NCBI GenBank assembly: GCA_920105625.2
Contig: OV050030.1
Coordinates: forward strand, 71,502,900 to 71,566,899
Reading direction: 5' to 3'
Length of the DNA stretch: 64,000 nt
Source of the DNA: Clusia tigrina
Lineage: Eukaryota > Arthropoda > Insecta > Diptera > Clusiidae
Positions within the stretch are counted from its first letter, which is position 1; the number at the start of each line of letters is the position of its first letter. Made by a program: the position numbers and the translations under genes. This document shows positions 10,205 to 20,446 of this stretch, in pieces. The notes below the pieces were generated by a model. The model saw nothing but the letters and a program-made list of their open reading frames with translations, was not told the origin of the DNA and made no database searches.

Positions 10205-10220
10205 GGCGCCCGAGCAGGGA
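10204..10220 (+). promoter_or_regulatory. Primer-binding site, tRNA-Lys type
   Basis: TGGCGCCCGAGCAGGGA directly abuts the LTR end. It is the complement of a tRNA 3' end with CCA and closely resembles the Lys-primed sites of retroviruses. Minus-strand cDNA synthesis would start here. Confidence 0.88.
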
Positions 10221-10681
10221 CCCAGTAGTGATAAAAGGAAGAAATCCTGTGGAATGGAACAAATACTAAACGCTATGAAGTATACAAATTAAACAATAAA
10301 AACAGTGCCGTGAACTAAGTTTAATTACTTGCTAATAAAAATAATTAACTGTTTGGAAAGTTTCTATACGAAGAATCAAAAATAAAATATTGCATTGAGA
10401 AACTTCAAGTTTAAATTAAAGAACAAGAAGTTCAAATTGAAGAATAAAACAAAAAGATTGAAATTTTTTATGAAAAAAGAAAACAGTAAAGTGTCTTTAA
10501 TAGATTGAGGAATTCAATCAATAATTACGACAAAATATTGTAATAAAGTGTTTAAGTTAAATAATAACTCCGTGAAAGTTTACGATCGAGAAGCCTTCGA
10601 CAAACACTGATGAGATTGTGTTTGATTTCTGCGTAAGTAAAACAGACCAATTTTTTTATTTTTTTATTTTTTTTTATCAAA
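10221..10681 (+). other. Errantivirus leader
   Basis: Untranslated, A-rich leader between primer site and gag. A splice donor for env mRNA would be expected here or in early gag; I cannot pick one confidently. Confidence 0.6.
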
Positions 10682-11820
10682 ATGGAGGATCTACGGGCTA
10701 CCGTTACAAATCTAACAGGCGCAATAAATGCCCTGTTGGAGAAAATGAACGCGCTTGAAAGGCGAGTGTCACACCTGGATTCGATAAGCTCCAGGTTAAC
10801 CGTATCTGCTGCTAATAGTCACACGGAAACGCCGGAAGAAGTGGTGACACAAGCCCCCACAACCGAAGCCGACATAAAGGACATTAGCCGACTCCCTGAC
10901 TGTGTCAAGGAGTTACAAATTTTCGACGGAAACCCAGTACAATATGTATCCTGGGTGCACTCGGTAGAAGTCATTCTCTCAGATTTTGGGATAATGAGGT
11001 GTAAACCCTTATATCGGGCAATTTTTCAGCACATTAGGCAAAAGGTGCGGGGTTCTGCCGATTCGGCATTAATTTCCTACAACATTTTTGACAGCAATTG
11101 ATCAAAAATCAAAGAATGTTTTTCATTTCATTTTGCGGATAAAAGAGATATCCGTACACTCGAACATCAACTGCATCAACTTCATCAAAGGGGATCGAAG
11201 GTTGATGAGTTTTACGTAAAAGGAAATCATCAGTTCTCTCTTATTATTAATAAAATTAAAACCGAGTCCTACACGGACGAAACAGTGAAAGTTCTTGTTG
11301 AAACATATCGTAAACGAGCTTTAAACGTTTTATGTCGAGGATGCTGCTCATTCAGCGTCCCAGAACCTTGCCTGAAGCTTGTCCGGCATGCTTGGAAATT
11401 CAAAATGTCGATTTTAGGAATAACTCGATTCATCTTTCCACGACTAATAATCGCGTTGCGGTGCCCATTAATAATTTACCTGGCACACATCATTTCCAAA
11501 ACAGGAACAAGCCTTCACAATTGCCAGCGAAGCCTACTTGGCGTGTTGAAGAACATCTTCCACAATACTCGAAAAACGATAGTCCTTCCGGACGAAATGA
11601 AAACCCAAACTTCACCTCGCGTACGCCAGTTGAGAGAATGGAGGTTGACCCTTCTGTCCAAACACGCAATGTAAATTACATTAATCGACCCAACCCTTTC
11701 AAACACGCCGCGAAATCCGAAAACCTACCACGCAAACAGCAAAGGGTGTTTCACACATTGCCAGAAGGGAGCGCAGAACAGGATGCTGATCAAGAACCGG
11801 TAAATGACGGAAAACCTTAG
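10682..11820 (+). pseudogene. Errantivirus Gag, broken
   Basis: The start ATG at 10682 follows a T-rich stretch and opens a frame with an N-terminal coiled-coil-like region (heptad leucines in residues 5-40, LLEKMNALERRVSHLD) and a region with a capsid-like opening (LQIFDGNPVQYVSWVHSVE). An in-frame TGA at 11099-11101 interrupts it. The same frame then continues through a charged helical region to about 11335, where a frame change occurs. The rest (to 11820) is Asn/Pro/Ser-rich with many Arg, like the basic C-terminal tail of errantivirus Gag, and has no CCHC knuckle; these Gags typically lack one. The product forms the particle. As read, it would stop after 139 residues. Confidence 0.82.
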
Positions 11821-11867
11821 GATTTTCTGGACTCCGGCCATCTAGCGTACCATACTTAAAATATACA

Positions 11868-12308
11868 TTGCCAGACGGTCGGGTGCTAGATTTCTTAATA
11901 TTCACGGGTGCAAATAAAAATGTCATTAGACAGGATATCGCGATAAGACCAACTCCGGTAAAGAAATCATTTAATGTAGCATCCCTTGGGGGTACTGTTC
12001 CAATAAGGACTACAATAGAATTGAAATTATTTGATATTATTGGCAAGTTAACCAAATTCGAATTTTTCGGGTTACCAACACTACGTGGTTTTTGTGGCAT
12101 CATTGGACATGACACGCTAAGAGAATTAGGTGCGATAATCGACAGAAAGAATAACCTACTTAAAATTGAGGGCTATAATATCCCGCTCAAGGCTCGCACA
12201 TCCTCTGATGTTTATTTTACATTAGGCAAAGACTTGCCTCTCGAAAAGGTTAATTTACTATTTCAAAAATATTCAGAGCTCTTTAAACCCTTGGGGTTAA
12301 GGGGGTAG
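11868..12308 (+). pseudogene. Errantivirus protease and start of pol
   Basis: The frame carries a retropepsin-like region: residues 10-20 read LIFTGANKNVI where the family has a D-[TS]-G-A active site, so Phe replaces the catalytic Asp. Residues near 82-93 (GIIGHDTLRELGA) match the conserved 'I-[IL]-G-x-D-x-L-x-x-[LY]-x-A' strand. The following residues (DLPLEKVNLLFQKYSELFKPL) are the linker before RT. At about 12291 the LINE interrupts the frame, which resumes at 16613 with the same short sequence CTTTAAGCCCTT (target duplication). The polyprotein would be cut off here even without the active-site change. Confidence 0.85.
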
Positions 12309-12754
12309 TCACCAGGGTAGTGATATGCGTAATATAGTCCTATGTTGGATCCTTTGCCTCTTAACTCTACTAGTGCGTGACGATGAGTCACATCCTGCTC
12401 GAGGTGACCCTGCCACTTACTGAACAGAACGGATCTAGACTGGAGAGTCAATAAACACTTCCCCCCTAATCCAGGGTGTTATGCGTGTCCGTGCCTATTG
12501 GATGGGTTTTGCAGTCAGGGGGTTATCCGCGTAGACTGTATTCGCACGTCGCCTTTCCGAAACCAGGCCGCATCGGGGAGTAACGGTGGCCTTACCGTGG
12601 CATAGGGCTCTGGCACGGTGGACTGCCATTTCCATCAAAAAAGCCTTGACTGCCCAAGCCTTCGGGGGAGGGCAGTCGTAAGGAAAAGATAGAAAAATTA
12701 CAAACAAAAAACACATAAAAACCACCCCGGTGCTTTGCACCACGCACTCAGAGG
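12292..12754 (+). promoter_or_regulatory. LINE 5' untranslated region
   Basis: GC-richer than its surroundings. It contains an inverted repeat GACTGCCC...GGGCAGTC around 12648-12676 that could fold as a hairpin. An internal promoter is expected for this class but no core element can be assigned with confidence. Confidence 0.5.
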
Positions 12755-13609
12755 ATGAGTTGCTGGCCTCCAGGCAGGAGACCATGGAAGCCGACGATGG
12801 CAAGAGCACGTCGACAAACAGTAAACCCACTGCACAAGCAGTGCAACAACAACAACACTAACAAAAACAAATATGTCGGTAGCGGCTCTAAGCCAAAACC
12901 GAAAAAGCCAAAGTCCGAGGCAGCGGCCTGGAAAAGCCGGTACCAGAAAGCTCTCTTCATCCTAAGCAAAATTGCTAAGAATGAGGCGGAAGGGTCGGTA
13001 CATGAGTTTGACCAGGCGGCCAAGGCCAAGTACCAAACTGTTGTCGATGAGTACGAGCAGTACCAAATCTCCCTCCCAGAAAAGGCGACGAAGCAAAACA
13101 GGTCACAGGATGTGACGTTTTCGGCTTCAAAAAGACACAAGGTCGCCAAAACATGTACACTAACAGAGGGTCCATCGACGAGCACAAGGCGACTATACAG
13201 CGAAGTGGCTAGGGATGAGCTACATGTGGCGCTCATCGACGATATAACCAAGGGGGGGGGGAAGAAAGTCCTGGAGATTAAATCCAAATTGGCAGAGATG
13301 GTGATGAAACACCTCTTGTCCAATGCGGATGCTACTCCCTCTGTCTTCGACTCCTCCAATATGGTACGGGGATACAGGGTGTTCAGGTGCGACGATCGGC
13401 CGTCGAAGGAACTCCTCGGAAAGCGCATTGCTAAGATTAGCGAAGCATGGGAAGGCTTAAGGCTTAACCTGATACCAGCCGGGGATATCCCAAGACGACC
13501 GAGAGCCCGTATTTGGCTACCCATACTGAAGCTCGAGGACGGGAAGGTGCTCCAGCTATTACGTGGGCGAAACCCCAATATGCCAATGAACGACCTTCTC
13601 GGACCATAG
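12755..13609 (+). CDS. LINE ORF1 protein (DUF4780-like)
   Basis: An intact frame of 284 residues. The N-terminal 65 residues are basic and Asn/Lys/Pro-rich (nucleic-acid binding likely), followed by a helical block beginning SRYQKALFILSKIAKNEAEG and a Ser/Thr-rich linker with SEVARDELHVALIDD. The C-terminal part (about 165-284) ends with RPRARIWLPILKLEDGKVLQ and LLRGRNPNMPMNDL, which resembles the DUF4780 domain seen in ORF1 proteins of insect LINEs. The role is presumably RNA binding and particle formation. No CCHC knuckle is present. The Met at 12755 is the first in frame; the Met at 12782 or 12797 could equally serve. A second, partial copy of the same family lies at the right edge of the window (63835 onwards). 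The run of nine G at 13252-13261 is in frame. Confidence 0.72.
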   Translation: MSCWPPGRRPWKPTMARARRQTVNPLHKQCNNNNTNKNKYVGSGSKPKPKKPKSEAAAWKSRYQKALFILSKIAKNEAEGSVHEFDQAAKAKYQTVVDEYEQYQISLPEKATKQNRSQDVTFSASKRHKVAKTCTLTEGPSTSTRRLYSEVARDELHVALIDDITKGGGKKVLEIKSKLAEMVMKHLLSNADATPSVFDSSNMVRGYRVFRCDDRPSKELLGKRIAKISEAWEGLRLNLIPAGDIPRRPRARIWLPILKLEDGKVLQLLRGRNPNMPMNDLLGP

Positions 13610-13631
13610 TTGGATAGTTTTCAAGGTAAAT

Positions 13632-14072
13632 TTGAAAACAGTAGATGCTATTGCTTACAGAAACCCCAGGAAAATAAAGTGGGATACTTTTACGAGGGTA
13701 GCTAGCTCAAAACTTAAAATTTCTAACACAATGAAATTTGAATCTACTGAGACGATATACAAAAAAGTGGGGAATCTTGAGGAAGCTCTTAATATAGCTT
13801 ACAAGTGCGCTTGTCCCGTCACTAGGAGTAGAAAAACTCTTCCACCATGGTGGTCCAAAAAATTATCGGATCTCAGGAAAAGAACCAGGAAACTGTTAAA
13901 CCAATGTTATAGGGACGAAGATTGGCACGATATAAAGGGAGTCTCAAAGTTTACAAAAAATCTATCAGGGAAGGCAAGAAAAATGGCTGGAGAGAATTTT
14001 GTGAATCAATTGAGGCAACCTCTACTTCAGCAAGATACTGTCCAAGGCACACACCAGCCCCTCTTTCCTTAG
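13632..14072 (+). pseudogene. LINE ORF2, region upstream of RT
   Basis: The frame RNPRKIKWDTFTRVASSKL, then PVTRSRKTLPPWWSKKLSDLRKRTRKLLNQCYR, is the stretch that normally lies between the apurinic endonuclease and the RT in LOA/jockey-type ORF2 ('PWW---L--LR'). It begins only 23 bp after the ORF1 stop, so the endonuclease domain (roughly 200-plus residues in the family) has been deleted. Downstream, frames shift repeatedly between 14072 and 14282 while still encoding recognisable sequence (SPYKSPGLDGI at about 14257-14289, the 'K-[SA]-P-G-x-D-G-I' motif at the start of RT). Non-functional. Confidence 0.78.
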
Positions 14073-14281
14073 AAAGACGGATGGTGCATGGACGGAAACA
14101 TCTTCTCAAACACTTGATTTCTTACTTAAAACACACTTCTCAGATAGTAAAGATACCGCGCATGTATCTCAATTACCCGGTATGGGCAATCAGATGCCAC
14201 CGGTTTGTGACCTGATATTCACGGACGAAAAAATCAAACACTCTATAAACTGTTTCTCGCCTTACAAATCGCCGGGCTTGG

Positions 14282-14953
14282 ATGGGATTTTCCCAATCAT
14301 GCTGCAGGTTACAGGTTGTGGTGATCCCATGGCTGAAGGGGATATATAAGGCATGTATACGCTTCAAGTACATCCCCCTCAGTTGGAGGAAGGTAAAGGT
14401 AGTTTTCATCCCAAAAGCGGGGAAGATTGGGCATGAGTCGACTAAAGATTTTAGACCCATTAGTCTTACGTCGTTTCTTCTTAAAACAATGGTGAGGGCT
14501 CTGGAAATCCACCTTAGGCATTCAGTGGATCAGTTTCCCCTCTCGAAGTCGCAACACGCATATCTTAGGGGTAAATCTACGGAAACAGCTTTACATGAGG
14601 TAATTCGATCAGTAGAAAAGACAATCCACCATAAGCAGTACACGTTGGCGGCCTTTCTGGACATAGAAGGGGCTTTTAACAACGTTAGTAACAAAGCAAT
14701 TCTGGACTCTCTCACCAGGGTAGGGGTTGAGGAAGTTCTTAGGGACTGGATAGTTACAATGCTGAGGACTAGGGTCATTCAGTCTGAGCTGGGTAACACG
14801 GTTCTCGTCAAACACGTCAGTAGAGGAACACCACAAGGTGGGGTGATTTCACCCTTATTGTGGCTATTGGTAATTGACAGCATCGTCGACGTACTAGATT
14901 CAATGGGGGTTAAGGCGGTAGTGTTATTATGCAAAAGGGGCTGGACAAACTGA
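14282..14953 (+). pseudogene. LINE ORF2 reverse transcriptase, catalytic motif deleted
   Basis: Clear non-LTR RT motifs occur in order: WRKVKVVFIPKAGK, FRPISLTSFLLKTM, AFLDIEGAFNNV (motif A, with the catalytic Asp; DIEGAFNNV is characteristic of LOA-type elements), and RGTPQGGVISPLLW (motif B). After MGVKAV the sequence jumps directly to a segment that normally lies several tens of residues downstream; the YADD motif C and its surroundings are missing. Without the two motif-C aspartates the enzyme cannot polymerise. The jump is at about 14922-14930, where the frame also changes. The enzyme would have copied LINE RNA at a nicked target. Confidence 0.88.
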
Positions 14954-15360
14954 ATTCCTGGGCCCCAGGATGTGGACTAGGTGTGAATCCAGAAAAGGCA
15001 GAACTGATACTTTTCACTAACAAGACCAAGATTCCAATCTTTCAGCTTCCGGCACTTAAGGGACAACAGCTAAAGCTAGCGGAGAAAACGAATTACTTAG
15101 GAGTTATCCTGGACCCCAAGCTAAATTGGAGAACCAATATAGAGTTACGGGTCAGGAAAGCCCACGTAGCTTTCTACGCATGCAAGAAAATGTTTGAGAA
15201 AAAATGGGGACTACGCCCCCATATCACTCACTGGATGTACGAAGCAATCGTGCGTCCAATACTAACTTACGGTTCAATAGTCTGGTGGCCAGCTCTAGAT
15301 AAGGGCTATAATGTTCAGAGACAAGTAGAGTGTAAAGAACAGCTGCCGCGGGCATTGTAG
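14929..15360 (+). pseudogene. LINE ORF2, RT thumb and connection
   Basis: Residues MQKGLDKLNSWAPGCGLGVN then PEKAELILFTNKTKIP, KTNYLGVILDPKLNW and ITHWMYEAIVRPILTYGSIVWW are the post-catalytic thumb of non-LTR RTs ('L--W----GL--N--K-E', 'YLGV-LD--L-W', 'Y---V-P---YG---W'). The frame stops at 15360, and a frame change joins it to the RNase H part at 15399. It is continuous with the RT frame only after the deletion described for 14282-14953. Confidence 0.85.
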
Positions 15361-15398
15361 GGAGCCTGAGAACATGTCCAGCGGAGGCACTCAACGTA

Positions 15399-16493
15399 TT
15401 GCTACACATCCTCCCTATCGACCTGTACATTAAGCACGTAGCCTGCAACAGTGCGCTAAGGTTAAAAGCGACAAACTGCTGGTCTGAGCGAACGTACGGT
15501 CATGGTAAGGTGCTATACACAGTGCCGAGGGAATTAACACAAATGACGACAAATTACATAGCACCACAACTGGACTTCAAAAAGGACTTTAAGGTTAGAT
15601 TTCCCTCAAGAAAATTGTGGTCGAAAAGGAAACTCCAAATGGAGTACGATATACCCATTTATACGGACGAGTCAAAAACGGACCTGGGCGTGGGGGCGGG
15701 GGTCTTTTCTCCGAACGCTAACATTAACTACTGTACACGCCTACCCGATACAGCTACAGTTTTTCAGGCGGAAGTACTCGCGATCAGAGAGGCATGTCGA
15801 CAGATCACCCACCACATTAGAGAAGGGCAGAGGAGCACGGTTGCTATTTTTGTGGACAGCCAGGCTGCCATAAAAACTCTACAATCAAACACCATCAACT
15901 CCAAACTGGTCAGACAGTGCAGGGAGGAACTTAGGGCGCTAGGTCACCATGCTGACATCACAATCATCTGGGTCCCCGGACACAGGAATATAGATGGAAA
16001 TGAGAAGTATGATGAATTGGCGCGCAGAGGAGCCTCTCTCGATCTAACCCATGTGGAACTAGTACCTGTTTCCATAGGTGCGATTAAGAGGGGCATCTAC
16101 ATTCACTATCTTACCTTAGCGGGCAATAGATGGAGGACACTTACAACATGTAATATATCCCGGGCGACCTGGCCAGTCTTTAACACAGCGAGATCTAGGG
16201 ATCTCATAAACAGGGACCGTATGGACACCAGCCGCCTCACGGCGGCCTTTACGGGTCACTGGCTCGTGGGTACTCATGCAGAGAAATTGCAGAGACCGTA
16301 CAATACCCATTGTAGAAGTCGTAGAAATCCAGAAGAGAAGGAAACGTTAATCCATTTTCTTTGCGAATGCCCGGCTCTGGCGGCCGCAAGAAATAGAACA
16401 CTAGGAAACTATTTCCTACCGAGTTTATCCGATCTCTCGGGTGTAAAACCGAAAGATCTTTTAAGATACCTAAACTCCACAAAGTGGATTTAG
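15399..16493 (+). pseudogene. LINE ORF2, RNase H and C-terminal Cys/His region
   Basis: A long open stretch (364 residues). Residues 87-207 form a type-I RNase H: Asp90 in IYTDES (usually YTDGS, Gly to Glu here), Glu125 in FQAEVLAI, Asp153 in FVDSQAA, His195 in WVPGHRNIDGNEK and Asp205. All catalytic positions are present. An RNase H inside ORF2 marks the LOA/I-type LINEs. The C-terminal part has NPEEKETLIHFLCECPALAA, the Cys/His cluster typical of these ORF2 ends, though the first C-x2-C pair reads CRSR. RNase H would remove RNA from the RNA-DNA hybrid. It is now cut off from the RT by frame breaks, so it is a fragment even though the domain looks sound. Confidence 0.85.
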
Positions 16494-16751
16494 TGAACAA
16501 TCCATCGTTTTCCCAGGCGTTAGGAGAGGTTGTGGTATCAAAACGTCGCTAAGGCGATAATTGTGATCCATGTGAGGACCGACTTGGATCAGCCACTGAA
16601 ACCAACCGACCAACCTTTAAGCCCTTAAATGGCAATGAGCTTGTCGATACAAATATACGCGCGGAAATAAAAACTTCAAATTCTGAACCAATTTACAGTA
16701 AAAGATACCCGTACCCAGCGTATATGAGGGACGACGTTGAAAGACAGGTAA

Positions 16752-17297
16752 ATGAGTTGCTCGAAGAGGGAGTTATCCGGCCTTCAAAAAAGCCTCTATA
16801 ACTCGCCAATATGGGTGGTACCCAAAAAACCAAAGGCGAATGGAGAAAAACAATACCGGATGGTAATCGATTACAAACGACTGAATGCAGTGACGATCGC
16901 TGACACTTACCCCATTCCCGATATAAACGCGACTCTCTGTAGCGTTGGTCAAGCCAATTATTATACGACAATAGATCTTACGTCCGGGTTCCATAAAATA
17001 CCAATGAAGAATTCGGACATCCTTAAAACAGCGTTCTCTACAATGAACGGGAAATACGAATTCCTGCGTCTACCCTTTGGATTGAAAAATGCGCCAGCCA
17101 TTTTTCAGAGGATGATAGACGACGTTCTTAAACCATACATTGGAAAAATTTGCTACGTCTATATTGACGACGTTATCGTATTTGGAAAAGACCCTGACGA
17201 ACATCTGGAGAACATTGAGAGGGTTTTCTCAAGATTTTTGGAAGCAAATCTGAAGGTAAATTTGGAGAAAACATGTTTTTTTTTGCAAAGAAGTTGA
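16752..17297 (+). pseudogene. Errantivirus reverse transcriptase
   Basis: This part of pol, resumed after the LINE, encodes the RT palm: WVVPKKPKANGEKQYRMVID (residues 21-40), TIDLTSGFHKI with the first catalytic Asp (Asp75), LPFGLKNAPAIFQ (107-119) and YIDD (137-140), all intact. Two single-base length changes in homopolymers break the frame: one in an A run at about 16785-16790, so the Met at 16752 is not the real start, and one in a T run at about 17276-17284, after which the frame switches. The catalytic residues are sound, so damage is limited to these frame changes and to the LINE upstream. The upstream linker (ELVDTNIRAEIKTSN) is seen at 16634-16680 in the original pol frame. Confidence 0.9.
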
Positions 17298-17302
17298 GTT
17301 CC

Positions 17303-17903
17303 TTGGCTAAGTAATCACTCCTGATGGAGTACACGCTAACTCGAACAAGGTGGAAGCCATACAAATTATATTACCTCCGGAAAATTTGAAGGATCTAAAG
17401 AGTTTCCTTGGTATGACTTCATACTATAGGAAATTCAACAGGGACTACGCCAAGATCGCTAAACCATTAACTAATCTCACTAAGGGTGAGAATGCACGGA
17501 TAAGGGCAAACGCGTCAAGAAAGGTAAGAATTGAGCTTGGCGAAGATGCCCTGGAAGCCTTTCACGATTTAAAACAACTTTTGCTGTCTACCGATGTCCT
17601 AGCCTTTCCCGATTTCACAAAACCTTTCAACCTGACTACGGTGTTGCATCGAACTACGCCATTGGGGCAGTGTTATCACAAGGCTCCATCGGCGAGGACA
17701 AACCCATAGCCTATATATCACGATCCCTCAATAAGGCTGAAGAAAACTACGCCACCAATGAGAAGGAGCTCCTGGCCATCGTTTGGGCACTAGATAATCT
17801 GCGATCCTACCTATATGGTGCGAGGAAAATAAGAATTTATACTGACCACCAACCACTGACATTTTCCATGAGCAATCGCAATTACAACGCCAAGCTCAAA
17901 TGA
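17303..17903 (+). pseudogene. Errantivirus RT connection and RNase H
   Basis: The frame with SFLGMTSYYRKFNRDYAKIAKPL (17398-17466) is the connection after RT. A frame change at about 17643 leads into RNase H: PIAYISRSLNKAEENYATNE then KELLAIVWAL keeps the catalytic Glu and IYTDHQPLTF keeps a catalytic Asp. The first RNase H Asp, normally in 'LTTDAS', lies at the frame change and is not read cleanly. After YNAKLK a TGA occurs, then the sequence EEHNCELIYCN runs into the 2.9-kb insert at 17946. The expected continuation (YKPGKTNVVADALSRR) is found directly after the insert at 20871. Confidence 0.88.
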
Positions 17904-18140
17904 TGGAAAGCGCGAATAGAGGAGCACAACTGCGAGTTAATCTACTGTAACGACTCGTTTTCGCCGGGGTAAGCTCGCCGGATTTCCAGGAGTCGTTTAC
18001 AGAAAATCTCTAAAGTATTCAAAGCTTGTTTACGTTGATTTCATTATTTTATTTATTTATTAATTTTAAAAAGGCTTAACTACTTGATACAATTATTTTT
18101 ACTAAACTTAAATACGGACACAGTTGAACTATATGTGCCC

Positions 18141-19686
18141 CTAGCTTCTGTAGCGTTTGTCAGTGTGGGTTTCTAGCAGAGAATCGATTATAAACCATAA
18201 TCTCCTCTAGATTCCCCTAGCTTCTGTAGCGTTTGTCAGTGTGGGTTTCCAGCAGAGAATCGATTATAAACCATAATCTCCTCTAGATTCCCCTAGCTTC
18301 TGTAGCGTTTGTCAGTGTGGGTTTCTAGCAGAGAATCGATTATAAACCATAATCTCCTCTAGATTCCCCTAGCTTCTATAGCGTTTGTCAGTGTGGGTTT
18401 CTAGCAGAGAATCGATTATAAACCATAATCTCCTCTAGATTCCCCTAGCTTCTGTTGCGTTTGTCAGTGTGGGTTTCTAGCAGAGAATCGATTATAAACC
18501 ATAATCTCCTCTAGATTCCCCTAGCTTCTGTTGCGTTTGTCAGTGTGGGTTTCTAGCAGAGAATCGATTATAAACCATAATCTCCTCTAGATTCCCCTAG
18601 CTTCTATAGCGTTTGTCAGTGTGGGTTTCTAGCAGAGAATCGATTATAAACCATAATCTCCTCTAGATTCCCCTAGCTTCTGTTGCGTTTGTCAGTGTGG
18701 GTTTCTAGCAGAGAATCGATTATAAACCATAATCTCCTCTAGATTCCCCTAGCTTCTGTTGCGTTTGTCAGTGTGGGTTTCTAGCAGAGAATCGATTATA
18801 AACCATAATCTCCTCTAGATTCCCCTAGCCTCTGTTGCGTTTGTCAGTGTGGGTTTCTAGCAGAGAATCGATTATAAACCATAATCTCCTCTAGATTCCC
18901 CTAGCTTCTGTAGCGTTTGTCAGTGTGGGTTTCCAGCAGAGAATCGATTATAAACCATAATCTCCTCTAGATTCCCCTAGCTTCTGTAGCGTTTGTCAGT
19001 GGGGGTTTCTAGCAGAGAATCGATTATAAACCATAATCTCCTCTAGATTCCCCTAGCTTCTATAGCGTTTGTCAGTGTGGGTTTCTAGCAGAGAATCGAT
19101 TATAAACCATAATCTCCTCTAGATTCCCCTAGCTTCTGTTGCGTTTGTCAGTGTGGGTTTCTAGCAGAGAATCGATTATAAACCATAATCTCCTCTAGAT
19201 TCCCCTAGCTTCTGTTGCGTTTGTCAGTGTGGGTTTCTAGCAGAGAATCGATTATAAACCATAATCTCCTCTAGATTCCCCTAGCTTCTGTTGCGTTTGT
19301 CAGTGTGGGTTTCTAGCAGAGAATCGATTATAAACCATAATCTCCTCTAGATTCCCCTAGCCTCTGTTGCGTTTGTCAGTGTGGGTTTCTAGCAGAGAAT
19401 CGATTATAAACCATAATCTCCTCTAGATTCCCCTAGCTTCTGTTGCGTTTGTCAGTGTGGGTTTCTAGCAGAGAATCGATTATAAACCATAATCTCCTCT
19501 AGATTCCCCTAGCTTCTTTTGCGTTTGTCAGTGTGGGTTTCTAGCAGAGAATCGATTATAAACCATAATCTCCTCTAGATTCCCCTAGCTTCTGTTGCGT
19601 TTGTCAGTGTGGGTTTCTAGCAGAGAATCGAGTATAAACCATAATCTCCTCTAGATTCCCCTAGCTTCTGTGGCGTTTGTCAGTGT
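18141..19686. repeat. 76-bp tandem array, about 20 copies
   Basis: CTAGCTTCTGTAGCGTTTGT recurs every 76 bp from 18141 to 19661 (exactly 20 periods), then a partial copy ends near 19686. Copies differ at only a few positions, chiefly TGTAGCG, TGTTGCG or TATAGCG in the same place. The period never changes. Variant types recur in blocks, which suggests amplification by unequal exchange or slippage. Confidence 0.98.
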
Positions 19687-19708
19687 GTATAACTCTGTTT
19701 AGAACGAT

Positions 19709-19813
19709 GCGTCTGGTCTGCCTGATCCCGAAAGAAAGAAAGAGCGTCTCGTCTGCCTGATGCCGAATGAAAGAAAGAGCGTCTTGTCTGCCTGATGCCG
19801 AATGAAAGAAAGC
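19709..19813. repeat. 35-bp tandem repeat, 3 copies
   Basis: GCGTCTxGTCTGCCTGAT units start at 19709, 19744 and 19779, each ending in GAAAGAAAG. Confidence 0.95.
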
Positions 19814-20344
19814 GGCTGGGTTGCTCCTGCTTTTATGCTCCAGGTTTAGCGTAGATCATCCAATAGTTGTTGTTGTGCGGGAACTGTAGTTTGTTGTGGC
19901 ATGTTACTACGGTTTCCCGCATTGTTCTTCTCGTTTGAATGTGACCTTGGGCCACCTTCAGCACATTGTTGTTGCTTTCTCGCTGTTGTTCTTGTAAGTT
20001 TTTGCCCTTGGGCCACCTTCAATATTGTGTTGTTGTTGTGATGATTTACCTTGTTGTTGTTCCTTGTGTTGTTTGTTGTTGTTGCTATTTGTCCTTCGGC
20101 CACCTTCAGCACTTTGTTGATATTTTATATCGATGGCATAAAATATTTAAAAATATTAAATATTGGATATTTAATTTTGCTTCTCCTCTTTATGCTTTGT
20201 CCGGTCTGTTGGTGTGCTTAGCGATCGGTCTGTCGTGTTCCACTTTGTGCTTGGCCTTCGTTTTTGGGTGTTGTTAGTGGGTTATTTTGCCGAACTAATG
20301 CAGTCGGCAACTTCTGTCGCGATCTCTTGTAAATTTCTAGCATT

Positions 20345-20446
20345 GCGTTAGGCACTGTTGTTGTAAATTCATATCAGTGCGTTGGGCACTGTTGTTGTGA
20401 ATTCATATCAGTGCGTTGGGCACTGTTGTTGTAAATTCATATTATT
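20345..20446. repeat. 34-bp tandem repeat, 3 copies
   Basis: GCGTTGGGCACTGTTGTTGT units start at 20345, 20379 and 20413. The same insert carries the 76-bp and 35-bp arrays. Confidence 0.95.

Larger units (their letters stand above)
12292..16612 (+). mobile_element. LOA-type LINE with internal deletions, inserted in errantivirus pol
   Basis: It carries ORF1 (12755-13609) and a damaged ORF2 with RT, RNase H and a C-terminal Cys/His region, an arrangement found in the LOA/I groups of non-LTR elements. It is bounded by a 12-bp target duplication with one mismatch, CTTTAAACCCTT (12280-12291) and CTTTAAGCCCTT (16613-16624). No poly(A) tail is seen. The endonuclease domain is missing between ORF1 and the RT upstream region, and the RT catalytic segment is deleted. 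Confidence 0.85.

Noticed and set aside
12292..12754. Possible HDV-like ribozyme at the LINE 5' end
   Set aside because: A simple hairpin is visible but the nested double pseudoknot could not be traced by eye; unsupported.
12748..13578. 276-codon antisense frame over LINE ORF1
   Set aside because: It mirrors the coding strand of ORF1; codon structure and homology support the plus-strand protein only.
18141..19686. Regular array that could be mistaken for a CRISPR
   Set aside because: The whole 76-bp unit is repeated with no unique spacers, no cas genes, and the context is eukaryotic transposons. It is a minisatellite.
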